The notes below the pieces were generated by a model. That model was given only the letters and a program-made list of their open reading frames with translations, did not search any database and was not told where the DNA came from. Below, in pieces: positions 46,101-64,000 of a stretch of DNA of 64,000 nt. Position numbers and translations under genes: made by a program. How positions within the stretch are numbered: the stretch's first letter is position 1; the number at the start of each line of letters is the position of its first letter. Origin of the DNA: Phoenix dactylifera (Eukaryota > Streptophyta > Magnoliopsida > Arecales > Arecaceae); the NCBI RefSeq assembly GCF_009389715.1, contig NC_052394.1:22074899-22138898 (forward strand), read 5' to 3'.

Positions 46101-49094
46101 ATGACTCCCGAAATCCAGGTCGTCCAAATTCTCTGTGACTTTGGAAATCCAACTGAAAATTCTCGGAAGCTCTTGGTAATGAAACAGTTTTACCCGTGTT
46201 CCAGGCCTTCTCAAGACTTGGCTTCAAAACAACAATCTGACTAGGATGAGGACAAATATAATTTTTACCCACATATTGTAATCTTGGCAACTTATATGAA
46301 TGAGAACCACTGTATTCTTTAAGAGAGTGACTCAGAAGGCTAGCAGTGGGTTTCCTAGAAGAGCATACTTCATGCGTCTCATACTTTGTATTGTTTGATG
46401 ATTTTAAAATTGTAATACGTTTTGCATGAGACGAGGTAGGAAGACACTTCCGATCACGGAGAGGTTTTGTGAATAGGGAATTGGATTCTTGGTGATATTT
46501 CAGGAAAAGATCCCCACTGATATCAAAATTTTCTGATGCATCATTAAATTCCTTTGAGTTTCTAGGTGTTTCACCAGTTGAAAGAAATGCTGCATCCATG
46601 AACTTCTGCTTGTTAAAGGTTACGTCAGTCTCATGTTTCATTCTTGGCACTGCCTTATGAAATAGCTCATCCTTGTCCTTCTCAACCTTGGATGTTTCCA
46701 TGACTTCAAAAACATCTTTAACTCCTTGGAGCTCAGGAGTGTTTGTCTGACGTGAATGATCCACATAAGGCGCATACTTCTCTTGAGAACCAGCATGTGA
46801 TGTTTTCAAGAAGTGGCTCTCTATTTCCTTCTGATGTTTATCAACTACTTTGGGAGGAGGCAGCTCATCAAGACCCATCAATCTAGCAATTACACTAGGT
46901 GAGGTTCTCCTTGTATCTGTTTCTTTAAACGTCTCTTCGTTCATTATTGCTTTCATTGGTCTTCCACTGACTTTCCTGTATGAGTTTTGCCTCAACTCAA
47001 GGGTGAACTACAAATATGAAAAGTATAAGCATGTGAAGATACGTATTATGAGTGAATAGTAAGTTATCCAAATGCATGCATTAAAAAGTAAAGAAAGAAC
47101 ACCGAGAAAAATTCTATATATTTAATATCATGAATATGTTGCAGAAGATGGAGTACATCTCAGTGAGATGAATCAGGGTGATGATTTAAAGACCCATGTG
47201 AACAAACGGAGAGTCTACATGCCAATAAAAAAGGTATAATGAACAATCTTCAGTGTAACTCGCTGATAACTTAAGCACAAGCAGCTTATATGATGCATAT
47301 TAGCTAGAAAACAAAAATCAAGCACTTACAGAATTTTCTTCTCTTCGAGAGGCACTGCCACAAGTAGAATCCGCAGCCATCGTCACAGCATTTCTTTGTC
47401 CCATTAACTGATCATGTCCTGAAAAAAAAACATATCCATGATAATGATTCCTCAAAGCTATCAGAATAGGGTTTTAATCTCGATGACAGACTACCTTAAA
47501 ATATATTAAGCATACTTGTAGGGTAAAAAGTCTGGCGCAAGATATCATCCAACACACTGCATTTATATGCAAAAGATGAATATATGTTTAAAATATCTAA
47601 ACATCCATTTTTTAAAACACTAATTTTAATTAGGTAAAAAAATATTAAAAGAAGGTAAGAAAAATTACTTTCTATAAAAATATATTAACCAGCTACCGTT
47701 GGTCCATTTAAGGCAGCTAGATTATATCATCAATCTCTCGGAAATTTGTCAAAATTGTTTATTTTAATAAAAATGGAAAATAAGGAACTTTGAATGCAAA
47801 TCCTTCACAACCCTAGTTGTAAGAAATTCCGAGAATTAGGGTATGTGGTAGATTTCTATCCATTGTACAACTCGGAATTGTGCTGAACACGTCAAGGTGA
47901 TTTGGTTTTAAATGGAAAGGAAATCTTAGCTAGATTTTCTTGGGGCCTGTCAGATCTGCCACATATTGATGCTGTAGGAAATCATTCAACTTGAGCTGTA
48001 GAGGATCAGTTGGAGCAATTAAGTCAGCTATCTCTTAACCTTAGAAGTTGGGTAAAGAAATCATGTGATATTTAGCTACATGGTTATAGCGACCAAAAAC
48101 TATATTTAGAAACTGGAATCCAAAGTGCAAAAGCGAAGATTAAAAAAAAAAAAAATCCAGAACTGCTAGTCTGCGACATATCAAATTGGCTAAAAAAAAA
48201 AACTGCTGTCGATGACTTAACTGCTTAGGAGGAAAATTTGTCTGTGAAAGAGGGTACAAACCGATGGAAAGGAACGACCGTTGGTGGAAAAGTGTGAGGA
48301 AAGCCAGCATCATTAAGCTGGAATAACGCTGGTCAATTAGGTGATGGAAATAAGATGGCTTGGTTAAGATAAAAACATAGAGAGCAAGCGCGGAAGACAT
48401 CAACCAACGCGCAGAAAGGTCGGATTTTTTTTTTTTTGTGTGTCATTGTCTAGATGAAGCACTAAGTACCAACATAAAAAATAAATAAAATAGAAAATCC
48501 TAACGCCAAAAATGTGATAGATTCGTAAGAATAACATATGAGCTCGCATTATAAGCTCAGAAGATTAATAATATTAAATTAAATATAATGTTTCTAGATA
48601 TCGAGCCCCTCTTTTTGTTCCAGAAATACAATAAACACAATGTCAATTCGGTGATATCCATAATTTTTTTAAAAAAAATCTTTAGGATTTCATTTCTATT
48701 AAAGCAACCAGTGGCAAAAGCACTAAAAAAGAAGGGATTTTTCTTTAAAATTGCAGAGGGAAAAGAAATGGAGCGATTTTTTTGGCTCAAAAGAGAAAAG
48801 GATTTGGTCTTTATAAGAGTGGAAATCTCTCTGCGACATTCGGAGCATAACCTGGGGAAAATACATGCAAAGAAGACGGCAAACTAAAGCCCTAACAGTT
48901 GTGGAAGCAAGTAGAGGATGCGGAAGAGGAGCACCTTCGCCGTGACCACGACCCACCGAACCGAGATCACAGCCATTAGGCTTGGAATCTAAGCCCACCA
49001 TCATCCTCCTAGCCGCCCCGCCGCCCGCGAAGAAGGCCTTCTCCCTTCCTCGCGACCTACCGCTCTGCGGAAGCCGATGGTCCATCTCCCTCAT
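43136..49094 (-). CDS. DUF4378 / TRM-like (TON1-recruiting-motif type) protein
   Basis: Five coding exons on the minus strand: 49094-48935, 47418-47330, 47007-45040, 44042-43862, 43773-43136; phases agree and give about 1011 aa. The short motif [12 protein letters not shown] (about 119-130) is the DUF3741/VARLMGL signature, [12 protein letters not shown] and [12 protein letters not shown] are further conserved blocks, and the last 150-200 residues ([40 protein letters not shown]) form DUF4378. Proteins with this layout include LONGIFOLIA/TRM proteins that bind microtubule and TON1-complex components; a role in cell shape is inference. The middle is long, polar and probably disordered. The first exon ([16 protein letters not shown]) is the least certain. 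A CT-rich leader and a TTATTTATTTTT box near 49305-49320 lie upstream. Confidence 0.83.
44848..44872 (+). other. G-rich tract in an intron, G-quadruplex potential
   Basis: GGGGGGTGGGGGGGGAGGGG on the plus strand, which is the template strand of the DUF4378 gene, so the transcript carries a C-rich run here. Confidence 0.7.
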
Positions 49095-49329
49095 CCCCCG
49101 ATCCCCACCAGAATCCCAGCACCCAGCAAAAATCTTGCAGAAACCTCCTCAGGAGAGAAGGAGAGTGGGACAGAGACCAAAGAGAGAAGGAGCGAGGGAT
49201 TGGAGGAAGGAAAGAAAGAGGAAGGGGGAAACGGAGGTGGTGGTTTTGGGGATGCGGGGACGGCGATGGAGCAACGGTACGGAGGAGCATTAAATGGCGG
49301 CGTTGTAATTAAAAATAAATAACGACGAG

Positions 49330-49988
49330 AGGGGGCAGGGAGGCTGAAACCTGGTCGGTTTGTTTATTGAATCATTTAAGACAAACCGGATGCGGTTCAT
49401 GTAGAAGGATGGTTTCCTTACATATAACAAATTATAAACCACGTAGTGCCGGTCCTACATGCATTATTGTCCCACTTGTCTGCCAAAAATGGAAATCCTG
49501 TCTTTCTCCATTGTTGTTTGGATACATGTTTACAATTTGGACACCGGCGCATAAGTTCATGCATGCATGGATCAAATTGTAAATTTTATTTGTCTAGTAA
49601 AAACAACACACACCGGATAGCCGTTGTCGTGATTGATTGATCAAAGTGATCAAAGCGATGGCAAATAGAGCCCAACATTATAGAGAATTGTATGATTTCA
49701 ACAAATACATTTAAATCATTTCAATATATGTTCTATGTATGAGTAATACTAGGTTGTGCCTCTTTGTTGCTTGTTGCTATTTGAGTCATGCAGGTGCAAT
49801 GTACAGATCTAACTAATCTCTAACAAGTGCTATGCATGTTGGAGAATGGTCTAGAGAGAGAGAGAGAGAGAAGCAAACTATATATATATCATAGAAAAGC
49901 AAGCTATATATATCCCAATGAATTATAGAAATATTTTATGTTGATGTATTGAATGTTGTTTTTCCTGGGCGGGATCTTCCGCCATGAT
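49330..49988. other. intergenic
   Basis: AT-rich sequence with a short (GA)n run near 49854-49871 followed by a twofold repeated AAGCWARCTATATATAT phrase (about 49872-49915). No gene seen. Confidence 0.55.
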
Positions 49989-49999
49989 CAAACACGAGG

Positions 50000-50785
50000 G
50001 AACGAGGATAGGTAGAGTGGGGGTCCAGTGTGTCTATTTTGCCGATCATACTTGGCTGGATAGGAACATCCGGATCTTCGAGGACAGATGGTCCCAGTCG
50101 AGGGCGGTGGTGGCTGAAGCTCTGCTTCATGCGTCGAAGTTCATCAATAGTACACTATCCTATTCCCCTAAGACTAGAGATATCTGGGTCTCCCGTTCAG
50201 CTATGTCAGTGACCAGGTTTGCATTTGTTTTCTGGGAACCCTCAACCCATGGTTTTCTCAAGGTAAATTTTGATATAGTGTTGCTGAGCAAGGCAAGAGA
50301 GGGGAGTGAGCTTTATCATCAGAGACCACCACTTTAGGTTTGTGACGATTGGTGGTCGACAGATCTACGACACCCCTATCATTGGTGCGGAGCTGCAAGC
50401 GGCATGGGAGGGTCTCTCCTACCTCAAGGCATGCTCTGGGTGCAGTATATATCCACCTAGAGGGCGACTTGGCTTCGGTGATTGAGAGGATCTGTGGGCG
50501 ACTGCCGAGTCGAATGGGCAGTCCTTGTCCTTAATATATGACATATGCCAGGAGATTGCGGCTCGTTCAGGGCCACGCATGTGTACCGAAAGGCCAACAC
50601 AACTGTTGATTGGGTCGCCTCCTATACGGTGCATCACTCGGAGGACCTTCTTTAGGTAAATCTGGCGGATACAAGCTGGGCTAGCTACTTCTTTGTGATT
50701 TTCTTGTTTATACTAAAGTGTGAGGAGCCGGTATACTTGGGGAACCAAAAAAAAAAAAAAAAAAAAAAAAAGCAAACAAACAAAC
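50000..50785 (+). mobile_element. 5'-truncated LINE (L1-type) with target duplication
   Basis: Plus strand. Reads NIRIFEDRW, a WEPSTHGFLKVNFD phrase (start of the LINE RNase H domain), IYDTPIIGAELQAAWEGLSY, a C-terminal LLIGSPPIR phrase, a short UTR with EEPVYLGNQ and a poly(A) tail of about 26 at 50747-50772. The 11-bp CAAACACGAGG occurs just before (49989-49999) and just after (50786-50796), a target-site duplication. The reading frame is broken in several places, so this copy is dead. Confidence 0.85.
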
Positions 50786-50796
50786 CAAACACGAGG

Positions 50797-53700
50797 TTTT
50801 GTATCTCCATCATGTTGGACCAAGTCGCTGGCGGAAGAGCGACATTATCGACCCAACGCCAAGCCCATAAACAGCAAATGCAGCGAACATGTCGAAGAAC
50901 GCTAATCTTTAGTTGCGCTGTCCTCATCACTAATTCAGACCCTCATTTGGCCAGCACGCGAAGTTCTCACGCGTGACTCAACTGACTCCTGTTGCTTCAC
51001 AGATTTTTGTCCCTTCTCATCCCCGGTGGACCAAAAAGGTTACCACGGCCACATTTCGGACGTCAGAATTGCGAGGTTCAGGAGAGGACCACGTCGGACG
51101 GTGAAGGCGGGAGTCTCGAGTTTGGGTCCCAGTATCCCTACGAAAGCGTGTCGGCGATGGATTAGCTCTAGCACGCCAGCGTGTCGTGATGCGCCTGCGA
51201 TTCAGCAGGCGTAATGCCGAGAGAATATTTTTTTCTCGTTTTTTTTTTTCTTCCGTTGGACTCGTTTGTCGTTTGAAATTTTACCCTACCCTTTCATTTC
51301 CTTTTATCTCGATGCACTCCGTAAAAAAAAAGAGCATAATTACATGATGAACACAGTGTAAAATATAATTTCTTTATATAAACTAATAATTTGAGAAGAA
51401 ATTACAACCTCCATGTGCACCAATATAACCATGCATGATGCCAATCGGCCTATCTCATTCCTGCATATAATTTCTCTAGCTTAAGGCCCAAGACTCCCCA
51501 ATTAGTAGGGTCAGACATAGTTTAATTGAGTCCGATCAGAAAGAAACACGTCAATTAGACAATAATTTAGGAAGCACATGGAAGCATCTACAAAATCACT
51601 GTAGAATGACGTCCTGAGAGCGATTAGCAGCATATGGGGAATATAATTATGCCAGAATTTTGACTAAGCAATCAAGTTATAGCTTTGCTGGCTCATCAGT
51701 CAGTCATCGCTGTCTCATTCACCATTGCATTTCCACCAAACTTATTCTTGATGCCTCCTTAACTATTTCCACTTCATTTTTGGAAAATGTCTCGTCTCAA
51801 TGAACTCTTAAGTAATAAATGGACCTTTGCGTAGATATTTGGAAGATAATTTAAAACTTTGAAAGATTTATCTACATCTTATAAGATTTATCTTAATCTT
51901 AGAAGCTCATCTCTCACTCACAAATGCCTATTTTGTTTTCCTGAAACTCTAGGATTGATTTTTTTCTTCCCATCATACAAAAGCAGAGTTGGGGGAAAAG
52001 TTGCAAGGGCATTCTTTCACCTAAACATAAGTAAAGCACCTTACTATGGGCATATAATCACAATTGCTGAAAAGCTTACAAATCAAAATGGCCCACGATG
52101 TGGCCATCCTTTTTTCTCCCCCAATATTGCACTGTCTTTTAATCACTGCCTTTAGTGCAGGCAATAATGACTCTTAAGGCAGACTCACAATTGTTCCATT
52201 GCTTGCATTGCAAGTGTTGTGTTAGATTTGTTTTCTTTATTGAACAGCTCACATTCATGATCAAGCATGGATTCTCCAGCATAAAATTTAAGTATAGCTT
52301 GCTTATTTTTTGAGAGTGAGATTGATTGCTTGAATGATTACTTTTATTTGTCCACACTATTAAATAGAGACTGGTCAAATGTAGGAACTTCCCATTGCTG
52401 AGCTTATGAACAAATTCTCCATCCATCTTCTTTTGTGGTTTCACATCCACTACACTCCAAGGCTGTGTTTAGTTCTTTCTTTTTTTTTTTAAACAAAAAA
52501 GTGGAATAGGTAAAACAAAAAAAAAGGAATAGGGATAGTTGTTCCTTCTCTTGGCTATCTGAACTTTTTCCCTGCAGGGGATAAATTCTAGGTCCACACA
52601 TACCATCTAAGAGAGAAGAAGGGATAGTGGAGAGCTCGGATCCATTAATAAATTATTTCAATCCCTTCTAAAATATCATTCTAAAGATAAGCATGTCTAA
52701 TTGGAATTACTATTATCCACTGCCTCTTAAAACTTATAGCATGAACGCTGTCTATTCTAGACCTTAATTCCTACTTTATTAAGCACCACCTTAGCTTCCC
52801 TCGCATGGCTCTTTTCCCAAGTTGCACCTTCCCCCCTGCATAGAAAGTCTCAGGATGTATCTTGATATTTTGACCATGTGTGGCCATGCATATGATGAAT
52901 TGGAAGAAGTTTAGATACTACCAAGTATGCAGGATGATCGTAATGCTACCTATTGTGTATCACCCTCATTTTGAACTAAGATGGCTTAAATAAATCGACT
53001 AAGATCCTTACTAAGATCCTTTACGATGCGGTCTGCGCACTGCAGAATACTGTCAATTTCTAGATGGCCGCTATCAAAAAATGGACGGACATCAAACAAC
53101 ACACGCCGTGTATAATACGACACGTGCTCGTAGACTTTCTTATTGATGGTTATCCATCTTGTGATGGCGGCCATCCTCAGCTCCACCGCACTCTGCAATC
53201 TCTTAAAACATAGACCGATGGCTGTTGACTAAATTTCCAATTCACTGATGGAAGCAATGCATGTCTAGCTGGGTTACCCTTGTCCAACAAGATATTTTTC
53301 TTAGAAATTTATTCTCAAGCTTATGAATCACTGTAGAAAATTCTCTCTTTGAGCTGCTTCCAATCAAATGCAGCAGCACCTTTCTATTATCTTTCTCTTA
53401 TAATTTCACATCTATTGCACTTCAAGCTCCAATTGGAAGTCTACTGTTTTCCTGGAATGCATCCTTTCCTTTTAGCAGCAAATATGAGGATGCACTGTAA
53501 CATTCTGATCCTGTCACAATGTGCCTCTCATGCCCATAAATTTCTCTACGGCTATGCTCGCTTTGTGTTCGGGTACAGCTGGTTCAGTTGACCAAAGATA
53601 TGAGGTCCATCTACCGCGTGAGGGCTTCATAAAGCTGCGTACCTATGCCATCCTGGGTGGGGTCCGCGTCCTCCATTCTTTGCCTAGGTCAGGCCTTACG

Positions 53701-55432
53701 TGTTCCCGTGGTCTTACAGGGTGGACCGAGAGGGTAGGTACGAAATTGGCCTGGGCATAAGAAATTGTTACGTGGAGTCATTTAACATGGGCCTGGTCAG
53801 AAATACTTGCTAGTTTAAAAGCTCTAATTAAGATGTTTTGGCCTTTCATAAAATCTTCTCCTTTTTTTTAATACAATTCGGTTCTTCTACTGGTTTTCAT
53901 TGATCGAAACATGGTCAATGTTGGCAAATGTTGTAGAATGTCAAAAATGCTATTATCTTACTAGTAAATGAGACTCGCCACTTAGCCTCTTCTCGCTTAT
54001 TTTACTCCTTTTTTTTTTTCCTAGCTCAATGCATGGCTGCTAGGAGACTAATGATGGAGGGATAGGAGTTAAGGGATTACCTAAGTTTGAGAATTGGGAG
54101 CAAAAATATTTAAAAAATATGGAATAAGTACTATTAAGAGAACGAGTGTTGAATATTTCATCCTCATCCACCATCACTGCTACATACATATAATTATTGT
54201 GATGGCCATTATCATAAGCCAATATCCCAAGGAAGAAGGAAACTTTTGAAAAGCCCAGCATGGCTAGTTTCACTTAACGGTCTTCTTCGCTCACATCTCA
54301 ATTCACCCGTGTAGACGTTGCTCCACACCGGATCACCTTATTTTCTAGATTCATGAGAGTTGCAAGAACAAGAACTTGGCCTAAGCTTACGTCATTTCCA
54401 TGGCCAGATCCAAAATTAGTTTATTAAGAAGGACAAAACCATCTTCAAGAAGCACACACAGGAATTTACATTCAGCCAACCAATCCATGTGCCTATCAGT
54501 AACAATAATAATGATTAATTTATTATCTATACTTTAACCTGTCTTGTGAAGACATAATATTCATATTCTCTTATATGCTAATATATGGCTTTGTGGAATT
54601 TATATTATGCAAGCAATAGCAATAAATAACCCTAATCACGTTTCAAATAAAAATGTTTGGGGGACCCTTTTTATACACAAATTTCTCTGGATCCATCAAA
54701 CTTGGTGAGCAACCAAGCATTTAACCATCACCTAGTATATCAGACCAACTAAACCTCTTGCAAATGTGGGGTCCAAAGAACTTTCCTCATACGCATGTCA
54801 GGAGCTATATAGCATTGCACATTTTTAAAACAAGAAGGGAGTCCTCTTGCATATGGCTACCATTGCTGAGACGAGTTTTCTGATCCGAGATCACAGAAGC
54901 TACATAGCATTATTTATATTCTTAAAACAAGAAGGTAATTCATGTTGAGGATCGCATACGAGGTTTAGTTCCAAATGAAATAATTTGTGGGAGTGCGAAG
55001 GGGTGAGGATTGAAGGATTGATAAACCTAATGCTCAAGCTTTTGGATCGAATTGGGTTTCGACTTGTATATCGAGTCCTGACAACACTGACAGCACTAAT
55101 CTTAAGCAGCCATGAGGCAAAAATATCCCGCTTCAGTAACAAAGATGAACAGACAAGAATCCACAAATGCTACTCAAGGAGGCAAGGATCAAACTCAAAA
55201 TTCATTGAATGGATGCTTATGCTATCGTATAATCGTATTCAAGCATTCAGAGAATCCTTATTTGTTTTCTGTCAGACAAAATTGCTAGTTCTGCTGACCC
55301 AACCCATATCCAAATTGACTCCTTTATATAAGACAACATTGCATTGCAATCTATTTGACAGGAAACAAATAAAAGTGAACTTCCTGAACTATGTCTGTTA
55401 TCAAGGAGCTGATCAATCCTTCCCATCCTTCC
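50797..55432. other. intergenic, about 4.6 kb
   Basis: No convincing gene. A minus-strand open stretch at 52986-53198 (RMAAITRWITINKKVYEHV...) has protein-like composition but matches nothing I recognise. AT-rich elsewhere. The last few hundred bases before 55432 should include the 3' UTR of the minus-strand YrdC gene. Confidence 0.5.
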
Positions 55433-58231
55433 TCAAGCAGCTTCTTGAAAAAAGAATTTCTCGAGGACCGCTTTTGTTTCTTCTTCTGCGCTGCAATTTG
55501 AACACAAATCTGTTAATGCCTTGTTACGTGCATGCACATGCACGTATATGTCTATGAATACTAGCAGTATATGTTAAGAACGAAAAAGAACATTAATCAA
55601 GATAATTGGGTAGAAAAATATAGAAATTAATATTTACCTAATTCAAATGCATATAGCACATTTATAATGCATTAATAAACAATTGAAAGATCGACAAAAT
55701 TTTGTTAACCTCCCACATGCTTGCTTAGCCACTTGATCAGCTAATTTTTAGCCATCAAATTCCAAAAGCTTTCAGAAAGAATAAAATGTGTCACAAAACA
55801 ACTATGACTGAATGTTGTGTTACTAGAAACCATCAGGATCCTAGGTGCACAATTTGTAGACTGGGGAGCCAAAGGCTGTAAGAGTAAATTAAACTTGGGA
55901 ACTTAGCTCAATTTGCTGCATTAATTTGCAATTCAGGTAATTCAACTCAGTCAATTGGAAAGATAATTATAAAAATCTTAGAGAAGTGATGAAGAAAGAT
56001 TTAAACTTATACTAATGGGAACAGATAGTGAAGAACAATTTATAAAGCAAATTATGAGAGAGGAGAAAAAGCAGCACCAGAATAAGGTGCATACAGGTCC
56101 TTTAAGAATAGCATAATAATAATAATAATTTTCTGAAATTTTACTTGGATGAGACAAATAATGGATAGAATCTGCAATTTAACTAGGATGAGATATAGAA
56201 CTATAGAAATCAGTATAACACTGCTACAAAACATTATTTTGTCTCGTTCAATATCTAGTTTTGAAAATTTATGTCAATATATAATATTAAAACCCTCTCC
56301 TTGAGGATAATTCAGTTGTAACTGCTGTAGGTAAAACTACTGCAATGTGCATGCTAATAGACAAAATTATGATAACAAGAAGCCTGGCCTAGCTTTAAAA
56401 CTTATATGAGTAGCAACAATTAATGCAAACAGAGATTCCAGCTCCCAAACACACTATTAACAACTGATGCTAAGCATCATTATCAGCACATTTAGAGAAT
56501 TACCTTCCAGGCCTCAGAATTTTGTATATTCCTGGCTTGATAAGATCCACTACTGTTGAACCAGCACGCCCAGAAGGAAGCACACCACCATCATAAACAT
56601 ATGCACAGTGCTGCCAAAGGTCCTCAAAATCTTTGGTGCTCACACTACTAGGCTGGCCACTAAGATTGGCACTTGTAAGTGCCAGTGCACTTTTAGAACC
56701 ACGTGCAATAGCTCGAATAAAGTCACAGTCTGGTACACGAACTCCAATGCTATCTAAACCTGGGTTCAGGGACTTCTCCAGCATGCTAGACTCACCTGAA
56801 ACATATAACTTTTGCTCAGTCACTGTAGTATGTGAGCCATATACCTTGTTAAATACTTAGCTCTATTTTGAGTTGGTCATACCTCGCCTTAGAACAACAG
56901 TGACTGGTCCAGGAAGCAGACTATCAAGCAACCCTTGTGGTAAGTGATCCACAATGGCAAACCTCGATATATCTGATACATCAGCAACACAAATTGCCAG
57001 AGGACTCGTCTGTTTACGTCCTTTAATCTCATAGATTCTATTAACTGCTTGCGCAGAGCTGCCATAATGCACTTTCAAAAACCAAAGCATTGTAAGGTTA
57101 TACCTTAGATGGCTGATTTCTTACAGTATATAGAAGCACCAGGCAGAACAATGAGGTGATACCACTTAAAAGTTAACATTAACAAAACAAACATCTAGAA
57201 GCCTATAATATAGAAGGAAGAGTGACATTGAACAGAAGACAAAAACCCAATTCAAGGTAAAGTTTCCTTTATTTGCTGATTTGCAACATGGAAAAAAGAT
57301 AATTTGGCATGGATTTTGATTTCAACCAGAAATAGATAAGTATCAGTCTAAAAATCATCTACACCTGCAAGCAGCATTAAGATGCAACTGAACTGAAACC
57401 TCTTAAGAGAGTTATCAACGCCAAGCAAAAAAAAAAAGAGTAAGAAAATTGAAGCAACAGCAGTTGGAAGAAAACCTCAAATCACTTACCATGCATCACA
57501 AGCAAATCCATAAATGGTGTCTGTTGGCACTGCAATAACTTGTCCAGCCGTGATCGCATGGATTGCCTCTTTGACATGATCACCTGTTGCTGGGAGGATA
57601 ACTCCTGCTTTGGCCTGGAAACCCATGTCTAGTCTCTTCCTGAGAGCCCCCACGAACTTCCTCTTCTGATAAAGAGAAGAAAAGCTCTCAACCTGAGGAT
57701 ACCTGAAAAACCAGAAAGCATGAATTCAAATATCAAAGAAAGAACAAATAACAAGTCCAATAAAATCGTTAATAAACAAGACAGAAATGTTAAAAATCGC
57801 AGCTTTTTAAGCGATGGAAATAAAATCTCTTTTCACTTTCTTATTCTAACTCATGACTCTTAATCTTCTTGTATACACGGGAGAAAGTCACTTGGACATA
57901 ATATCGAACAATATGTCTGCGGTATTCCGTCACAATAATATACTCAAATCAATTTGAGGTCAGGTGTAAAAGGTATGGCAAAAAAACGTAGAATAAAGAG
58001 AGACTAGACCTCGGCTGGGCATAGGAGGCCCAATTGCCAACATGAAGTCCAATCGTTGGAATAAAGAATGCAGGATATAACAAACCAATATGAGCATAAC
58101 AAGCACGAAGAATAGAGTCCATAAACGCCTTAGAAGAAAGGAGAAACAAGACAGAGGTACCTCAGAGAAAGGCGTTTGAACGAGTATGAACAAAGAAGCA
58201 ATCTTTCTATGGCCTTCGCAGAAGAAATCAT
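55433..58231 (-). CDS. YRDC: threonylcarbamoyl-AMP synthase (Sua5/YrdC family)
   Basis: Five exons on the minus strand: 58231-58161, 57702-57490, 57058-56883, 56795-56504, 55490-55433; 269 aa, and all phases agree. The enzyme makes threonylcarbamoyl-AMP from Thr, bicarbonate and ATP for the t6A37 modification of ANN-decoding tRNAs. Core motifs: VPTDTIYGFACDA (82-94), IYEIKGRKQTSPLAI with the Lys/Arg pair (103-117), GLDSIGVRVPD (166-176), TSANLSGQP (194-202) and LPSGRAGSTVVDL. About 60 N-terminal residues rich in R, K, S and L (FKRLSLRYPQVESFSS) suggest organelle targeting. The last exon is tiny (AEEETKAVLEKFFFQEAA); without it the frame would stop at once after PGR. It is divergent from RUVBL1. 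Confidence 0.93.
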
Positions 58232-58520
58232 CAGCGCTCGAGCTCTCGGCCGCCCAACTGCTCTCGCTCTCCCCACCAATGGTTTTGGAGGGCTTGAAGA
58301 TTCTTTTATACTTGGAATCAGCTGTTTACTCAAAATCAGCAATCTAGGCTATATGTCTTTGGCCATTGGAAAGTCGCCACGTGTTCAGAGAGCTTCTAAA
58401 AGCAAGCGAAGGGGCGCCGCTCGAAAAATAATAGGGCCGTGGAGAAGAAACTTCCGGGCCATCAGAGGTTTTAAAACCCCCGGGCTCCGAAGGAGAAGGC
58501 AAGGAGAGAGGGGAGGAGCC
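58232..58520. promoter_or_regulatory. shared divergent promoter, YrdC / RuvBL1
   Basis: 289 bp separate the two start codons, so both 5' UTRs and both promoters must fit here or reach into the neighbour. The right part is GC-rich and purine-rich (GGAGAAGGCAAGGAGAGAGG); no clear TATA box serves either gene, fitting a housekeeping bidirectional promoter. Confidence 0.7.
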
Positions 58521-63947
<5,427 letters not shown>

Positions 63948-64000
63948 GTTATAACCTTTCACTCTTGTCTAGAAAATTAGCTGTTGAGGGTCAATTCAGC

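Overview
The window is nuclear DNA of a flowering plant, most likely a non-grass monocot such as a palm. The evidence is intron-rich plant genes with GC-rich first exons, plant-type tRNA genes, a Tat-lineage Ty3/gypsy element, poly(A)-tailed LINE remnants, a solo LTR, MITE-like elements and a fragment of mitochondrial DNA. The species guess is inference only.

Layout. Positions 1-9758 hold the 3' part of a large Tat-type LTR retrotransposon: an open pol region, two related tandem arrays (about 122 bp and 46 bp), antisense extra ORFs and the 3' LTR. It sits in the sense direction upstream of the last coding exon of ribosomal protein L35 (11735-11809), so it probably lies inside, or has separated, that gene's last intron. 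Positions 11.8-20.6 kb are gene-poor, with LINE fragments and two convergent tRNA genes (Glu-CTC and Arg-TCG). From 20.9 to 32.3 kb there are two tandem monoacylglycerol-lipase-like genes, separated by a solo LTR with a clear target duplication. From 35.1 to 38.9 kb lies a Golgi-type UDP-glucuronate decarboxylase (UDP-xylose synthase) whose first intron looks like a U12-type AT-AC intron. A single-exon dirigent gene converges on it (39371-40021, minus). A mitochondrial rps4 fragment (NUMT) lies near 41 kb. A large DUF4378/TRM-like gene occupies 43.1-49.1 kb (minus). A 5'-truncated LINE with an 11-bp target duplication is at 50.0-50.8 kb. Finally a Sua5/YrdC threonylcarbamoyl-AMP synthase gene (55433-58231, minus) and a RuvB-like 1 gene (58521 to beyond the right edge, plus) are arranged head to head across 289 bp.

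How the genes relate. There is no operon logic here. L35, YrdC (tRNA t6A modification) and RuvBL1 (INO80/SWR1/R2TP AAA+ ATPase) are housekeeping genes. UXS makes UDP-xylose for wall polysaccharides and the dirigent protein acts in the apoplast on lignan or lignin chemistry, so the neighbouring pair both touch the cell wall, probably by chance. Exon boundaries were placed by hand from family protein sequences, reading phase and splice borders; for the main genes all phases agree. No wholly new biological system was recognised. The strongest unusual points are the AT-AC intron in UXS, two consecutive GC-AG introns in one lipase copy but not in its tandem twin, the stranded L35 exon, the repeat arrays in the Tat element, and a solo LTR with its own paralogous empty site.
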